Assembly: GCA_000697055.1 (NCBI GenBank)
Contig: JNDT01002235.1
Coordinates: 1 to 64,000 of the forward strand
Origin: Saksenaea vasiformis B4078
Taxonomy: Eukaryota; Mucoromycota; Mucoromycetes; Mucorales; Saksenaeaceae
Direction: 5' to 3'
DNA: 64,000 nt
The position numbers and the translations under genes were made by a program. Positions 52,524 through 64,000 of this stretch are shown here, one piece after another. The notes under the pieces were generated by a model. That model did not search any database and was not told the origin of the DNA. It worked only from the letters and a program-made list of their open reading frames with translations. The first letter of the stretch is position 1. Every line of letters begins with the position of its first letter.

Positions 52524-52585
52524 GGCCCCTGCACAAGGATGACACTAAATCTCTGAGAAGGAACGCTCTACGGAGCAATTTTTTT
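52466..52585 (+). ncRNA. U6 spliceosomal snRNA
   Basis: Near-identical to the conserved U6 core: a 5' stem-loop (GCC-TTCG-GGC, 52469-52478), ACGATACAGAGAAGATTAGC with the ACAGAGA box at 52507-52513, CATGGCCCCTGCACAAGGATGACAC with the catalytic AGC and internal stem-loop, and a run of seven T at 52579-52585 as Pol III terminator. The 3' part is not the usual short tail: CGCTCTACGGAGC adds a small stem (GCTC/GAGC, loop TACG) directly before the T-run. No intron is visible in the gene. The 5' end is placed within a few nucleotides. Confidence 0.93.
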
Positions 52586-53328
52586 AGCAAATTTTCCAAG
52601 GTGTCGTATCCAGAAAACATCGACCAGTCACAGCGCAGCTCAACTCCTTATGATGATCCTTTTTGCACAACATAACTTGCCGGTAGCACGAATACTTTCA
52701 GAGTGAGCCATGGATGATTGACGTTACGCAAGTGCACACGCCATGACTCACCACCGGTCAGCATTACAAAAAGAAATTATAGTATAAATATCATAGAAGA
52801 ACAAAACACATCATCTTATCCGCTTATATTATTCTCTGTTTATTTTTGTCTTCCGTGGCCTTTGATCTGATCAGCCAAAAAGAAGTACGATAAAGGTGTC
52901 GTTTTCGTGGGGTGCCCGTACACAACCAGCGGAACCTTGACATTGTCGGTGGGATTGTAATTCATGTCTGTCAGCCTGAAATCTCTTTCGATTTTTCATT
53001 CATGAGTGAATGTTTACATTACAATTGAATACTGAAAACAATGATTCGACAGTAAGACCACAAAATATGTTAGATATTTTAGTGTAAATAGAAATAAAAC
53101 TTCTTCATTCGACCCTTTTGTTGTAGGACTTTTGATTTACTGTATGTTATTCTCACAGTGATAATCAGAAGCGAGATCGGGTCTAAAGTCAATAGCATAA
53201 GTAGTTGCCCGTGGGCTCCTACTTATACCTTAGGGAACTTAAACGAGTTAGAATAGAATGGGGAAGTATAGAATTCCAAGTTCGGTAAACAAAATGGTCA
53301 TTAGTCTATTTTATTGCCTTCTATATTA
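52586..53328. other. Spacer between U6 and UTP20
   Basis: Besides the possible small frame at 52840-52965, I see nothing. Confidence 0.4.
52840..52965 (-). CDS. Possible small frame or terminal exon, unknown
   Basis: Minus-strand frame of 41 codons from ATG 52965 (MNYNPTDNVKVPLVVYGHPTK...) to TAA at 52840. TTTCAG just upstream could be a splice acceptor, making it the last exon of a decayed gene. Residue composition looks coding. No family recognised. Confidence 0.25.
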   Translation of the reverse strand: MNYNPTDNVKVPLVVYGHPTKTTPLSYFFLADQIKGHGRQK

Positions 53329-56300
53329 TTATACTACACGACGCTGTTTAAGCTTATTGTCTGAACGATTGGAATCAGCTGGCTTTCGTTTAGGAGTCAT
53401 ACGCTATTGAAACAAAGAAAAAAAAAAAAGGTTAGCAGTCGGGTCGAAGAGACGCTGGAGATCAAAATTATACCTCTATCGCACGCTTAGCCTTTCTTTC
53501 TTGTTTTGTCTTGGTAACTTTCTGGCGCACGCTCTGGTAGGCTGTGAAATATGCGGTGTTTCCTGCTCTCTTTTGCAGCAAGCTCAGCAGTTCGTTACCT
53601 AACCGCTTCAAGTCATCTGAAGGAAGTCAGTTAGATAAGCTTTGTTCCGTTTTCTCTTTCAAATATTACCAAATCCAGCGATAGTTGTTTGTGTGTCCTC
53701 AACGGTACGGTAAACTGGAGCAATCACGGGTACCAAGTAGGGAGGTAACTCTTCTTCTGGGATCATGTTACACATGACAGCAAACCATCGGAATGCGGCC
53801 GAACGTAACCGGATTCCGGAAGATTCCTGGGTGATTGCGGCTCCTCGTGCTGTGAATGAGACTTTTCGGAAGAGCCAGTTAAGAGATCTTCGGCTTGTTG
53901 TCGCATCATTTTCGTTGGCATCATCGGCTTCAGCCTCTTCGTCTACGTCTTCTTCATCGCTCAAATAATAGAAACATTTGCCAATGAAAAACAAGTTCTT
54001 CACTATCTGCGTTGCTAGATCCTCTGACAAGTGTTTGCTCTTGAGTTGCTCGACGAATTTGGTCGCCAGCGACCGCAGTGAAGCACGCACCAAGTATTCG
54101 TTTTGCTCATCATCAGGACCGCGACGTGTTTCAGCATCAATACTTGCAAAGTATACGCCGTAGAGTCTGGCGGAAGAGGATCGGACCCATGAGTGTGGAT
54201 GCAGTAACATTTCTTCTAAGCCGCGCCACAGTTCGACCGTCCCGGAGGCATAGACGAGCTTGGGGAATACCTTGGCAACCTTGGCAAACGTGTTCAGACT
54301 GTAGTAGACGACTTCCCATTGCACATCGACTTCCATATCGTCCTCTTCTTGTGCCTCAACACCGCTAATCTTCAATATATTTGTCAAACGCGAAACGAGG
54401 CTAGGTGCATTCTTGAACCCAGTGCCAAAAGTCTCCACAGCAAGACCATAGACTTGGCATGCGGCACGTTGTAAGTTCTGTCGCTTCGTCTGCTCCATCC
54501 ATGTGTCTAATACTTTGTAGATCTTGTCGATGTTCTCCTCCAAACGATCCAACAGACCCTTGATAAGTTCAGCAGCCATTTCACGGCACTTGGCTGATTC
54601 ATCGTTGACCAAACGCATAACCAATGCTAAGAAAATAGCGTCAGAGAATTCCATCAAAATCTCGTCGCCAAATTTGCTGATGATCTGATGCAACAATTCC
54701 ATGATCGATTCTCTGCCGCTTTCGTACACGTATTCAAGATTTTTGACAATAAATGCCATCTGCTTCTTCAAACGATCAAAGCCTTGTGGATAATCCATCA
54801 GGAAAAGGAAGTACACAGATCGTGCTTGCTCACGGATTTCCTTGGTTTGATTTGTTACCATAATCTGAGCAACCGTGTCCATCAAATCGTACATCTCAGG
54901 AGCAACGAATTTTCGGGACACAATGGCGCGAATGAGCGAAAACACGGTACTTTGTCGATCGGGCTCCTCCATGTCTGGTCGGATGGCGTTGATAAGGAAG
55001 GTCAATTGATGTTCGGTCAATGAAGACTGCTTGGTGTCGCGAATGCAGACAGTGAGTAACTTGAAGCAGGACTGAACCAATGGCGTGTTGGTGTTGCCCG
55101 TTGATTTGATGAGTGCGAAGGACCGCTTGATCACCACTGGTACGGCATTGGGTACTGTGGGGAGTGGCATCTTGCACAAACTCGCCATAATTTTCGCCGC
55201 AAGCGCAACGTTAGCCATATGATTCGAGTACATTGCATTTCCGACCACATCCACGAACGTATCCAGCTTCTCAAGGTATTCCTCGGCTTGAAGATCAAAT
55301 TTGTTTCGCTTGAGGGCTGTAAAGAACAAACTGAGACCAAAGTACACAAATCGATGGGCATTTGTGCGATAGTGATCCACAGGTTCGTCTACAATGCGCT
55401 TCATTTGGACTTCGAAATTCTTCTCACGTTGCGTCTTTGTTGCCTTTGTCTTCTGCTGGGGTTTGAATGTATCGACATTTTCTGAGATCAAGCCGTGTGC
55501 AAAATCGAGAAGGTCTTGCGAATCAAATTCAGGATTGCGTACCAGACCGGCCGACACGCGACGCAGGATGTCATCCACCTTTTTCAAGATCTTCAAGCTT
55601 TCAGTCTTGGACATGATGTCCTTGAGCGGCATCAGAAGCAGGCCGACATTCTTGAAATGAACGACGGTACCCAACGATTCGAACGACTGAGGGCTTCGGC
55701 GGCTTTTAGCTTCCTTGGTCTTGGAAGCCAGCTCGTCGACGTCTTTTTCCTGACCAGTGGGGCCAAAGATATCGTTCACCAAGACATCCACAAGGATCTC
55801 CACAGAATTGTCCAAATCACCGACCTTCAGACGTGGCATCATATCATCTAACAGGGCATTCACTGTGAATCCGAGAACGTGCAACTCATAGCCCTTTGTG
55901 AGCGATGTGCGAAGCTCCTTGACAATAAATGAGAAATAAGATGGGCCCAAGTAGGCATTGATCTTCAGCAATGTTTCCCTAGTAACATCTCGGACATCTT
56001 GTGCTCTACTGCGAATGATCTGGCAGAGACTAATGAGCAATCCAGGCAGGTTGAGACGCATCGACTTTTCTGGGAGTGCTCGGAGTAATTTGGCAATACC
56101 AAGAGCCATAGGTACACGGGAAAGAATGGACTGTCTGGTTTTGTTGTTGTTCAAGTACTTGTTGAGCTCTGGTAGAAGTTTAGTGATCAAGACATCATGA
56201 ATCTTCTCGGACTGGCTCTTGGACGCAACGACTTCGGGCTCTTCTTCTTCTTCAGCCTCCTCTTCATCTTCTTCGCCTTTTTCCATCGCTTCCGCCTCCG

Positions 56301-59300
56301 CTTCGGCCTTCTCCTTCGCTTCTCTGGCAATTTGCTGCGAAGAGATGAATTCGATATGTACCTTTTGTCGACCCATGATCTGCTTGGCAGCTTCGTCTGA
56401 GACTTCTACATCGGTCAAATCAAAATGGAACGCGTCGAGAATGCCGATGACAACGCGAACGAATGTCTTCTCCATCTCTTCCTTTCGTGTAATCAAAGAG
56501 AGGTAGTTCTTCAGCAAGCGGTAGTAGTGTGACCAGGGTAAGAGTCGAGCGAGTTCCGTTAAGGTCAAAATACACTGATGAATGAGATTGTGGTCGGCAA
56601 CGCGATCATTTTCGTAGAAGAAAGAGGTAACGATAGGGAGCAAGACACCATTGACTGTTGACGGCTTGAAAGGCTCAGTCGACGCGAGACTGGCAAGACG
56701 AGTAAGAGCACGGACACGACGATGCAATTGCATGTGGTAAATATTGTTGAAGAAGCTGGCCTCCTCGTCGCCGGTGGCAAGCAATGGAACCATATCTTCA
56801 AAGATCGGGGAGGTGGGGAATGTCTTGACCGCAGCATTGAGCAAGTTAACAAACTCGATTCGGATAAGTTCAACGTGTCCTGTCAAACCGCGCTTGATCG
56901 ATGGATAAATGATATGGGTCACATATTCCATTAACTGACGTTTTTCGTCGTCTTCGTCATGGTCCTTTATGAATGTCAAAAATAGAGTCATGCAGTGTGT
57001 TGCGCTGCCGCGGATAGCCATTTCTTCAGGATCTTGCATTGTAAACACAAGCTGATACAATAACGGAAGCCATTGATGATGATCAAGCTTGTTATATAAA
57101 TCGTCTGAAATCTTGTTCAGCGCATCAAGCATGCGATCATAATCACGCTCATCGACTCGTTTTTGTGCATATGAGTTGAGATCCTCGAGGAGTCCACTGA
57201 CTAACTTCAGGTTGGAGTTGACGTCCGCTAGCGCTTTCACGATCTCTACAAGAAGTTTTCTCGAAACACGCGATCGCATTGTTGAAAACATGATGGAAAC
57301 GGTGCTGTAGTATCGCTGATAAACGTGTGACCCAGCTTCCAGACCAGGGATAATGCGGATGAATCGTGCCCATGTGGACAAGATATGCTCCTTGGTCTTT
57401 TCAGGGATAATGCGCATCGACTTGCTCAGACTTGGCAGCAACAGATCCACAATAACCATAGCTTGTTCACCGTTCGACGTGTAAGGTGCAACACGATCAA
57501 CGATGGAAATCTGACGAATGGAATGCTTGCCGCTACCAAACTTAACATCGTCTTTGGACTCGGTCAATCGGTACTTCAGATGGCTCAGCAGCAAATCGAC
57601 ATGTGGAATAACGAGCTTGTTCTTCAGGCTGTTGTTATCGTCCACATCCATTTCATCAGTGCAATGGTTCAAAATATTCTCCACAAGATCCAGCACGCTC
57701 GATAGAACTTGTTCTCCCAAACTCTTAGCGGAGAGAGTGGTAAAAATCTGCGGCAAGACTCGTTTGTCGTAATCAACAAGGAAAGGTGCGTACTCCACTC
57801 TTTCAGACCACACGACAAAGAGGCTCAGAAGCGAAGTCATATTTTGTGAAGACTCCAGCGGTAGTGCCTCGAGGCGAGGAGAAACAAACGTTGCAAACAT
57901 GGCAGGCATATAGGGCGCAAAATCGTACTTGCCGCTAAGCTTGAAAAAGTCGACAATTCGCTTCAACGCCAGAGCTTTGACTTCCTTCGACTTTTTACTG
58001 TGCTGTTTGCTATCGGACTCTTCGGCAGTATCAACATCCATATCTGCTCCTTCTTTTCTGTGTGCGGAGTAGATGATATACAACACCACCTTGAGAATGG
58101 GTGCCAGGAATGGCATAAGATGTGCTCCCATCTGCTTCACAATATCTTCCAACAGCGTTAACAGACCAACTTGCTTTCTCCAGGCAATGTCTTGTAAAAT
58201 GTCGCTTCCTGCTTCGGCAAAACTGAAGCTAATCACATCACCATCCTGATTCTTGACTTCACCCGGAAGGTCTACAATCTTACTGAATGATTCGAGTGCT
58301 AAATCAAAGAAAAATCGAATTTCTGGTGGATGGCAACACGAGACAGCAGCTAGAATGGCTTTTCGACGAATGGTCTTGCTACTCTTGCTCGCTGCAATAC
58401 TCTTTCGCTGAACTAGACGTCCAAACAAAATGCGCATGACAACTGGCATAAGCTCTTGTCGGTGTGCTGGGTCGATCAGATTCTGTTCTTCGTTCTGAAT
58501 GAAAACGGAAAGCTCATCTCGGAATCTCGTCTCGTTGGCCAAGTTGCGAAGATTATCAGCGTAGGGCTTCACATTAGGATCTTTCCATGTTAAAATACAT
58601 TCGAGAGCTGCAGCCTGTAGTTTACTGTCACCCTTAGCGAGCAGACGCAGGAATACACCATAGAGCTGGTCACTTTTGAATAAGACGCGGGAGTTCTCAA
58701 AAGCTGCGAATAAGTCGAGCCAGTTCGCCATTTTCGTCTTGGTGATTCTGCTGTTGACGTGCAAAATGCCAATTTTCTCTGCATCTTTCTCCTTCTCTTG
58801 CTCTGCCTCGTCCATTTCGTCTATGGCAACTGATTCGAACTCCTGCTCCAAAAATCGGAAAAAGATAGGAATCAAGTATCGGGAACGTTGCTCAGCGACG
58901 CCGGCATTATCCTTTAGCGATGCAAGGATCAAATTGTGATAATTCCAGAAGTCCATGCGGATGTCTTCTTGAGCACATAACTAACATTGCAGTTTTCAGC
59001 ACTTGCATTTTTTTTTTTCATCTGATATACATACCTTGGCAAACAACATGGCATAATTTGCTGCTTTTTCTTCACCCATTACTGCCCATGCTTTGTTCTC
59101 AATCTGGACATATTTGCTGTAGGTAGGACATTCAAAAGAGATATTGCCGGTCTTTGTCGCTCGTCCGCTCACAATCTCTGGTGCAGTGGTAGATTCAATA
59201 ATTACATCCGCAGGGAATCCATCATGTACAAGCTGCTTTTCGTCATCGAACTTCGCTAATTCGGCAAAACACATATTCCAGTAGCTTTCTCGGTCAGATT

Positions 59301-62135
59301 GCGCGCAGGTTGTCAATATCTTCTTTGCCTCATCCCACATAGGACGGAGATTGATTGTGAGAAGTCCAAGACAGAGAAGAGGAACGAAGTCCTTGTACAT
59401 ATCGGGTATCCTGCCGGAGCTGACAGCAAGATGCAATTTTTGAACGTACAAAATCTTGTCACGGAAATCTCTCATATTTGGCACGATCTCTTCCATATCA
59501 ATAGCAATTTCCACAATGCCACACTGTTCATCGTCGTTGTGTTGGGCGTCCTTCTTCATAAGTGGCTGATCGAAAAGTGCTAGAATCTTCATAGTGTACA
59601 GACGACAGTTGTGGTGGTAGGAGCGTAGATTAACTTTCAGAATGTCATACAGCGATTCCAAGCGATCCAACGAGAAATAACTGCTGTTTTCCATGCTATG
59701 GAGCCGTAAGTTTACATCCGTTAAAGTAAGTAAAGTTTCGTACCTGGAACGGAGGTTATCAAGGACTTGGAAAGTACCGCGAAGCACAACTTCGTTATTT
59801 CCATGGAACGTGAGCGCATCGTTAATATGATCCTCTTGGAAAGTTTTCAGTTTCTTCAGGCCAGCTGCACCCTGTGTTGCTGCCACGCGTGCTAGTGCTT
59901 CGACAGTGAGACCAAGCAATGACTGCAAGACGAAGTTTTTATGTCCGATCACGAATTTTTCGTAAACAACGTCATTATCCTCCTTTCCCAAAGCAAGAGC
60001 ATCATACAAGGAACGGTACAACGACATAATTGCTTCGCACGCTGTGTCGAAAGGCAGCTGAACGTGAGAGATCAGGTTGAGAGCAGCAGAGAGAACGGCG
60101 ATGGAAGAGATCCTGGTCTCATCATGCTAACACAGAATGTCAGCATCTTCTTTCCCTTCTCCATATGTAACTCACATCTACTATATTGGTTTCGTTCAGA
60201 AGATCCCGTTCCTCTTTCCAGTTGCAAGCTGTAGTCAATATATCAAGAATGCCATCGGCTACAGACTTGGACTTCTTCACGGTCGGGAAACGAAGCAAAC
60301 CTTCAGCAGAAACAGATGAAGAGAGCATGCCAGGAGCAATCACTAGAGCTTTTGAAGCTATGAGTTCAGATAGGAAAAGAACAGTTTCCTGTGGATATTT
60401 CTCAAATTTCTCGGCGGTGTATCTATATCAGATTTAGTAATTGTGTTGTACAAAGATTTGACATCTTACTTGATAATGTAGGGCAAAGTGACTTGAGTAA
60501 AATTGGACCATTCAAGTTTTGCCAAACCGAGGAAAAACCCGTAGACAAGGACAGGGTCGTTAAAGGAAGTCAATGATTGCAGCATCAATCGACCTCCACT
60601 GATTACGATTTCGAGGGTGCCGAAGGACAGGATGCCGGTGATAGCTCTCATCGTCTCAATGTAAAGAGGTCGTGGAAAAGCTTGTTTCTTTGAGGAGAAC
60701 AGCAAGCTGGAGACTTTCTGGAGTCGCTCAATTAGGGATTTAAAATCTACAGTGTCGTGTGTTTAATTTCATTCGTCTGTAAATTATGTTCTCTCTCATA
60801 CCTTGGATACGCGAAGCTTTGCGGACTGTTACACACATCGCCAGAATAGACATCAAGATTAGCAGTCGTCCTGCATCCAGTTTCGGTGCCTCCAATACAG
60901 CATCTACATCCTGTAATAGCATGGCGATGATCGGGGACAGATGTTCTCTGTATGCATGGTGCAATACAAGAAGAGTTGTCTTCTCAAGAAGCTGGTACGA
61001 CACATTCGTTGCTAACAACGCATGAACACCTTTTCTCTTTCAAATTCCTATGCATTCAATATTACCTGTATCCTCTGAACCTTCCTCAAATGATTGATGT
61101 AAAAGCACCTTATATATCGCCTGTCCTCTAGAATGGATGCGATGGTCCACTTGCTAAATGAAGTTTACCTTTTAAACAAACCGTGTACACTCTTACAGTA
61201 TTTACCTTAATGCACTCGAAAAACAGCATTGCCAATCCCTCCTCATATTCTACAGCAGGATTTGCCCGTAATGACGTCAAGATATGTCTGATAATGTTTT
61301 CCAAATCCTTTCCCCTGACTTTTCGCAAAAGAAAAGCGAAAGCCTCTGCAGTAAAATGGCGAATATATGGTTTCGTCTTGTTGTCCTCGCCTAGTAGTTT
61401 GGATAATTTTCTACATTCGCCTGATTAGTGAGTGTGATTTCACGAGCTATGACATACGAAAAGACAGAATCAAGATCCGGTAGAAGCTGCTTTGATAAAA
61501 ACTTGAAAAGGTATGCGATAGAATTGAACACGCTCTATAAATCTGATGAACTTTGCAGGTCATTTTGCAGGTGTCCACGCACCTCCAGAAGTTGAACGTC
61601 GCGGTGGTACACCAATGGTAGAATACAATCAAATATACGTGAAAAATATGGATAAAATTCGCCTTCCAAGTCTTTGGCTAACTTCGTGACAAGACTATGT
61701 CGATTATTAGACACAAAGTTGCAGGTTACACTGTGACTTACTCTAGCAAGCCATCTAAAGCCATGCTGTCAGGAACCTTGAGATGTTTTTCTAAAATGTC
61801 AACAATCTTCTCTTTGTGGTACACGATCGATGGCAACGATTTGGCATAAGGGGTTATCTCTCGGGCAAAGGTCGAGAAATGTCTGGTCAAATTCAATTCC
61901 TTCCACGATTCGAGTGCTTCGTTGAAGAATGACCCATGTGCATCGGGATCGTCCTCCACAAGTCGTGAGCGCCGAACAATGTCGACTTTTAACGAATCGA
62001 CCCTATTGTTAAACGATTGGAACTACATAAAGATCAGGGTCAGTTAAAGTAGCTCGACCGAGGAGTACAACGAACCTTGAAGCGATTAGCGCCTTGTCCC
62101 GTGTTGAGTTCTGCGGAGGCGGTCTTGTCCTTCAT
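53329..62135 (-). CDS. UTP20: UTP20, U3 snoRNP / small-subunit processome component
   Basis: Very large HEAT/ARM-repeat protein of the nucleolar 90S pre-ribosome, needed for 18S rRNA processing. I read about 2,400-2,500 residues; yeast Utp20 is 2,493. Exons I could fix: 62076-62135 (start MKDKTASAELNTGQGANRFK), 61742-62022 (...SWKELNLTRHF...), several short exons from 61741 down to about 60180, 60176 upward to its acceptor near 60425, 59035-60126, the 5.3-kb exon 53670-58980, 53474-53616 and 53329-53403. The end reads NELLSLLQKRAGNTAYFTAYQSVRQKVTKTKQERKAKRAIE|RMTPKRKP. The core family stretches are ASLCKMPLPTVP and QARSVYFLFLMDYPQG. The basic C-terminal tail suits rRNA binding. An acidic run (residue about 920 of the large exon) is typical of the family. 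Confidence 0.93.
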
Positions 62136-63415
62136 GATAAAATGATTATGCAAGTTGGTATAGACAAATGAAAGGAGAAGAGGACCCAGAGAAGCTCTCC
62201 ACAAGACCAAGGTTTTTCCTTCTCCAGATCATGCGGTGAGATAGGAAAACCAAGTACTTCGGACTGCTTTACAAGCCACAAAGCTGCCGTACGCTCAAAT
62301 TTAAACACCGCTTTAAAATCTGGGAAGGAACGCGCATTGAGCTTTCAGCGATGATGGTGAGATGAGCTCACGGGTTGCAATGCGAAGAAGAAAATGGACG
62401 AAATCGTTCTATGTCCTCGTAGTGATTAACTTGTTGTCGAGGGCTGACGGCAAGTTCCGTTGCCCGATTGTGGAATTCTTTAAAAGACTGTCAGCATGGA
62501 CGCATACAACAAACACGCCATCAGAAATCACCAAAGCACCGCTAACTTTTGACGGAAATAGACGAAGAAACTAACATTTAACAATATAAAGCGCAGAAGA
62601 GAGGCGGAAGAGCGCGACTTATTCAGCATGAGCTAAGGGATCAAAACAGTGAAGCTGGAGACTAAGTGGTTCCTTATTCGGGATCCCCAATGGATTGTGA
62701 CCCGCTGGCCTTGCATTTGGCACATGAATCCATGAACAATGTACTCAGCGTGTATGGCCTGCTTTGTGTCATTTCCATCTCTCATTGATGGTACTAAAGT
62801 TGATTTTGAGCCCAATATCAGATTGTTTACAACCGATGCAGAATGACAGAGTAAATGTAGTACTTTTCGGATGAACTCGCTTCGTATCACACTGAAGAAA
62901 TGGTGGTTTTCCTTTGTATATCAGTTCTGATGGCAAATTTCGTAGTTTGAATAAGTTTCTACACAGAAACATCCCGAGCGATTATGCACAAAATTACATA
63001 GTATTTAATCAATTTTCTGTCATAGAAAATCCAAGAAAACGGTTGCAAATAGCATATCTTCTTCAATGCTTAAAGTAGCACAGTTTGAGCGACAGAGTCT
63101 CTCCAGTGAATCGTACCTAGCACGCGGACAAAGTCAAGCACCGTTGTGCCAGGTATGGATGGAATATGAAATCCAGCTGAATCGTATTGTTTTGTCGAGG
63201 TTGTGCTGTCTTAATTGAGATGCGTGCCAAAACGCGAGAATAAAAATCTGCCAGGCTTCTTGAATAGCGTATATTATGCTGCTGAGTCAAACGTTGCTGT
63301 AGGACATCTCAGCTGCTAGGAAAGAACTGTAAAAGACTGTTGCGATTCGTACAGCTCCAGTGCAATGTTTACATGCGCTGTGCCATCGTAAATAAGGAGC
63401 AATTCAGATGATCAT
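62136..63415. other. Spacer between UTP20 and Bdp1
   Basis: No gene I would defend. Frames (62362-62574 plus, 62633-62972 minus) are short and featureless. Confidence 0.4.
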
Positions 63416-64000
63416 CTAGCCTTCACGTTTGGTGACGTACTCCGTAACTTTCCACGGCAGTACTCGATCTTCGTGGAGGAACTTCCGCTTGACACAATAG
63501 CGATCTCGTTGAGGTAACTTCTCCGCAATTGCCGCAAAATCAGTACCATGCTCTGCTAAAGCCTGCACAAGCGTTAAAATCATACAAGCAATAGCTGTAT
63601 ATCCAACGTACATCATAGAAAAGTTCCGTCTCAGCGTTAGTCCAAGGTCTCCTTGCGGCTAAGTTTCTTTGGGTATAATCAAAGGAAGATTCGTTATCTG
63701 ATGTCTCAGGCAGGCTGAAAACCAGAGAGTTCGGATCAAGGACGATTTTGCCTTCACGAAGAGTGACCTGTGGCGCTTCACTAAAGCATAGGTGAGAACG
63801 AAACTTTCTGCTGGCGTTCGTTCTCTGCACTTACTGTTCGATGAACCCTGGCGCTTCGTTGCCTTCATGGCTGACGTCAGTTTCTTCTTTTTCCCGCTTA
63901 CGCTTTCCAATGGTGGCTAGCTGTTCTCTTTTCTCTTGCATCGCTTCATGTATCAAGTCTTCTTTTTTTGGCTCCTTCCCTGTCTCTCTAGCCTTCCTCC
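63416..64000 (-). CDS. BDP1: TFIIIB subunit Bdp1 (B''), C-terminal part, partial
   Basis: Minus-strand gene whose start lies beyond the window. Exons seen: 63835-64000 (runs off), 63612-63780, 63416-63562; all join in phase. A charged helical stretch is followed by PQVTLREGKIVLDPNSLVF, the hallmark just before the SANT domain, and the SANT domain itself: RPWTNAETELFYD|ALAEHGTDFAAIAEKLPQRDRYCVKRKF. The protein ends soon after, which is short compared with yeast Bdp1 but usual for compact fungal versions. Bdp1 joins TBP and Brf1 on Pol III genes such as the tRNA and U6 genes in this window. Confidence 0.9.

Noticed and set aside
1..64000. CRISPR arrays, bacterial operons or prophage
   Set aside because: No direct repeats with unique spacers, introns are everywhere, and no bacterial ribosome-binding pattern is seen.

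Overview
The window is eukaryotic and reads as a fungus. Protein genes are split by short introns (about 43-60 nt, GT...AG), there is a fungal U6 snRNA and a nuclear tRNA-Pro, and the gene set is typical of an early-diverging filamentous fungus. My inference is Mucoromycota, probably Mucorales, from the short introns, the TRK transporter architecture and the kinds of transposon present. I could not run a species search.

Layout. 1-9.5 kb is a nest of LTR retroelements. At the left edge is a Ty3/gypsy Gag-Pol frame that stays open to the window end. Next come a broken second gag with its own 5' LTR, a fragment of a third gag, two diverged LTRs standing head to head, and a solo LTR inserted into one of them. 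The nest ends in AT-rich DNA beside a tRNA-Pro(CGG) gene. 10-15.7 kb carries a mitochondrial-type acyl-CoA thioesterase (ACOT9-like, with an apparent frameshift) and the wobble-uridine tRNA methyltransferase Trm9. 16.3-25.5 kb alternates relic DNA transposons (an HCE-type DDE element, a pogo/Tigger element, a Tc1 piece) with two good genes, sulfide:quinone oxidoreductase and the PP2A B55 subunit. 26-47.4 kb is gene-rich: a PPR protein, two tandem TRK potassium transporters, threonine synthase, a membrane-anchored LEA2 protein, a wax-synthase-like MBOAT enzyme, cobalamin-independent methionine synthase and an S9 peptidase. 47.8-64 kb holds a Caf120/Skg3-like PH protein with a methionine-rich coding minisatellite, a MITE, U6 snRNA, the giant U3 processome protein UTP20, and the end of the TFIIIB subunit Bdp1.

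How the genes fit together. There is no operon or metabolic cluster. The genes are housekeeping loci on both strands. Several serve RNA polymerase III or translation (U6, tRNA-Pro, Bdp1, Trm9, UTP20), and two serve aspartate-family amino acids (threonine synthase, methionine synthase). I regard these as coincidental neighbours. The only clear local duplication is the TRK pair.

The most notable observations are: (1) an ACOT9 frameshift that would be compensated exactly by retaining the next 44-nt intron; (2) a TRK paralogue whose last intron has lost its GT donor while the final exon stays open; (3) two LTR copies whose 23 differences over 428 ungapped bases are all transitions, 12 of them at CpG; and (4) two head-to-head LTRs that each keep a 48-nt intron-like segment. 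Exon coordinates and differences were derived by hand. I did not find a convincing wholly new system.
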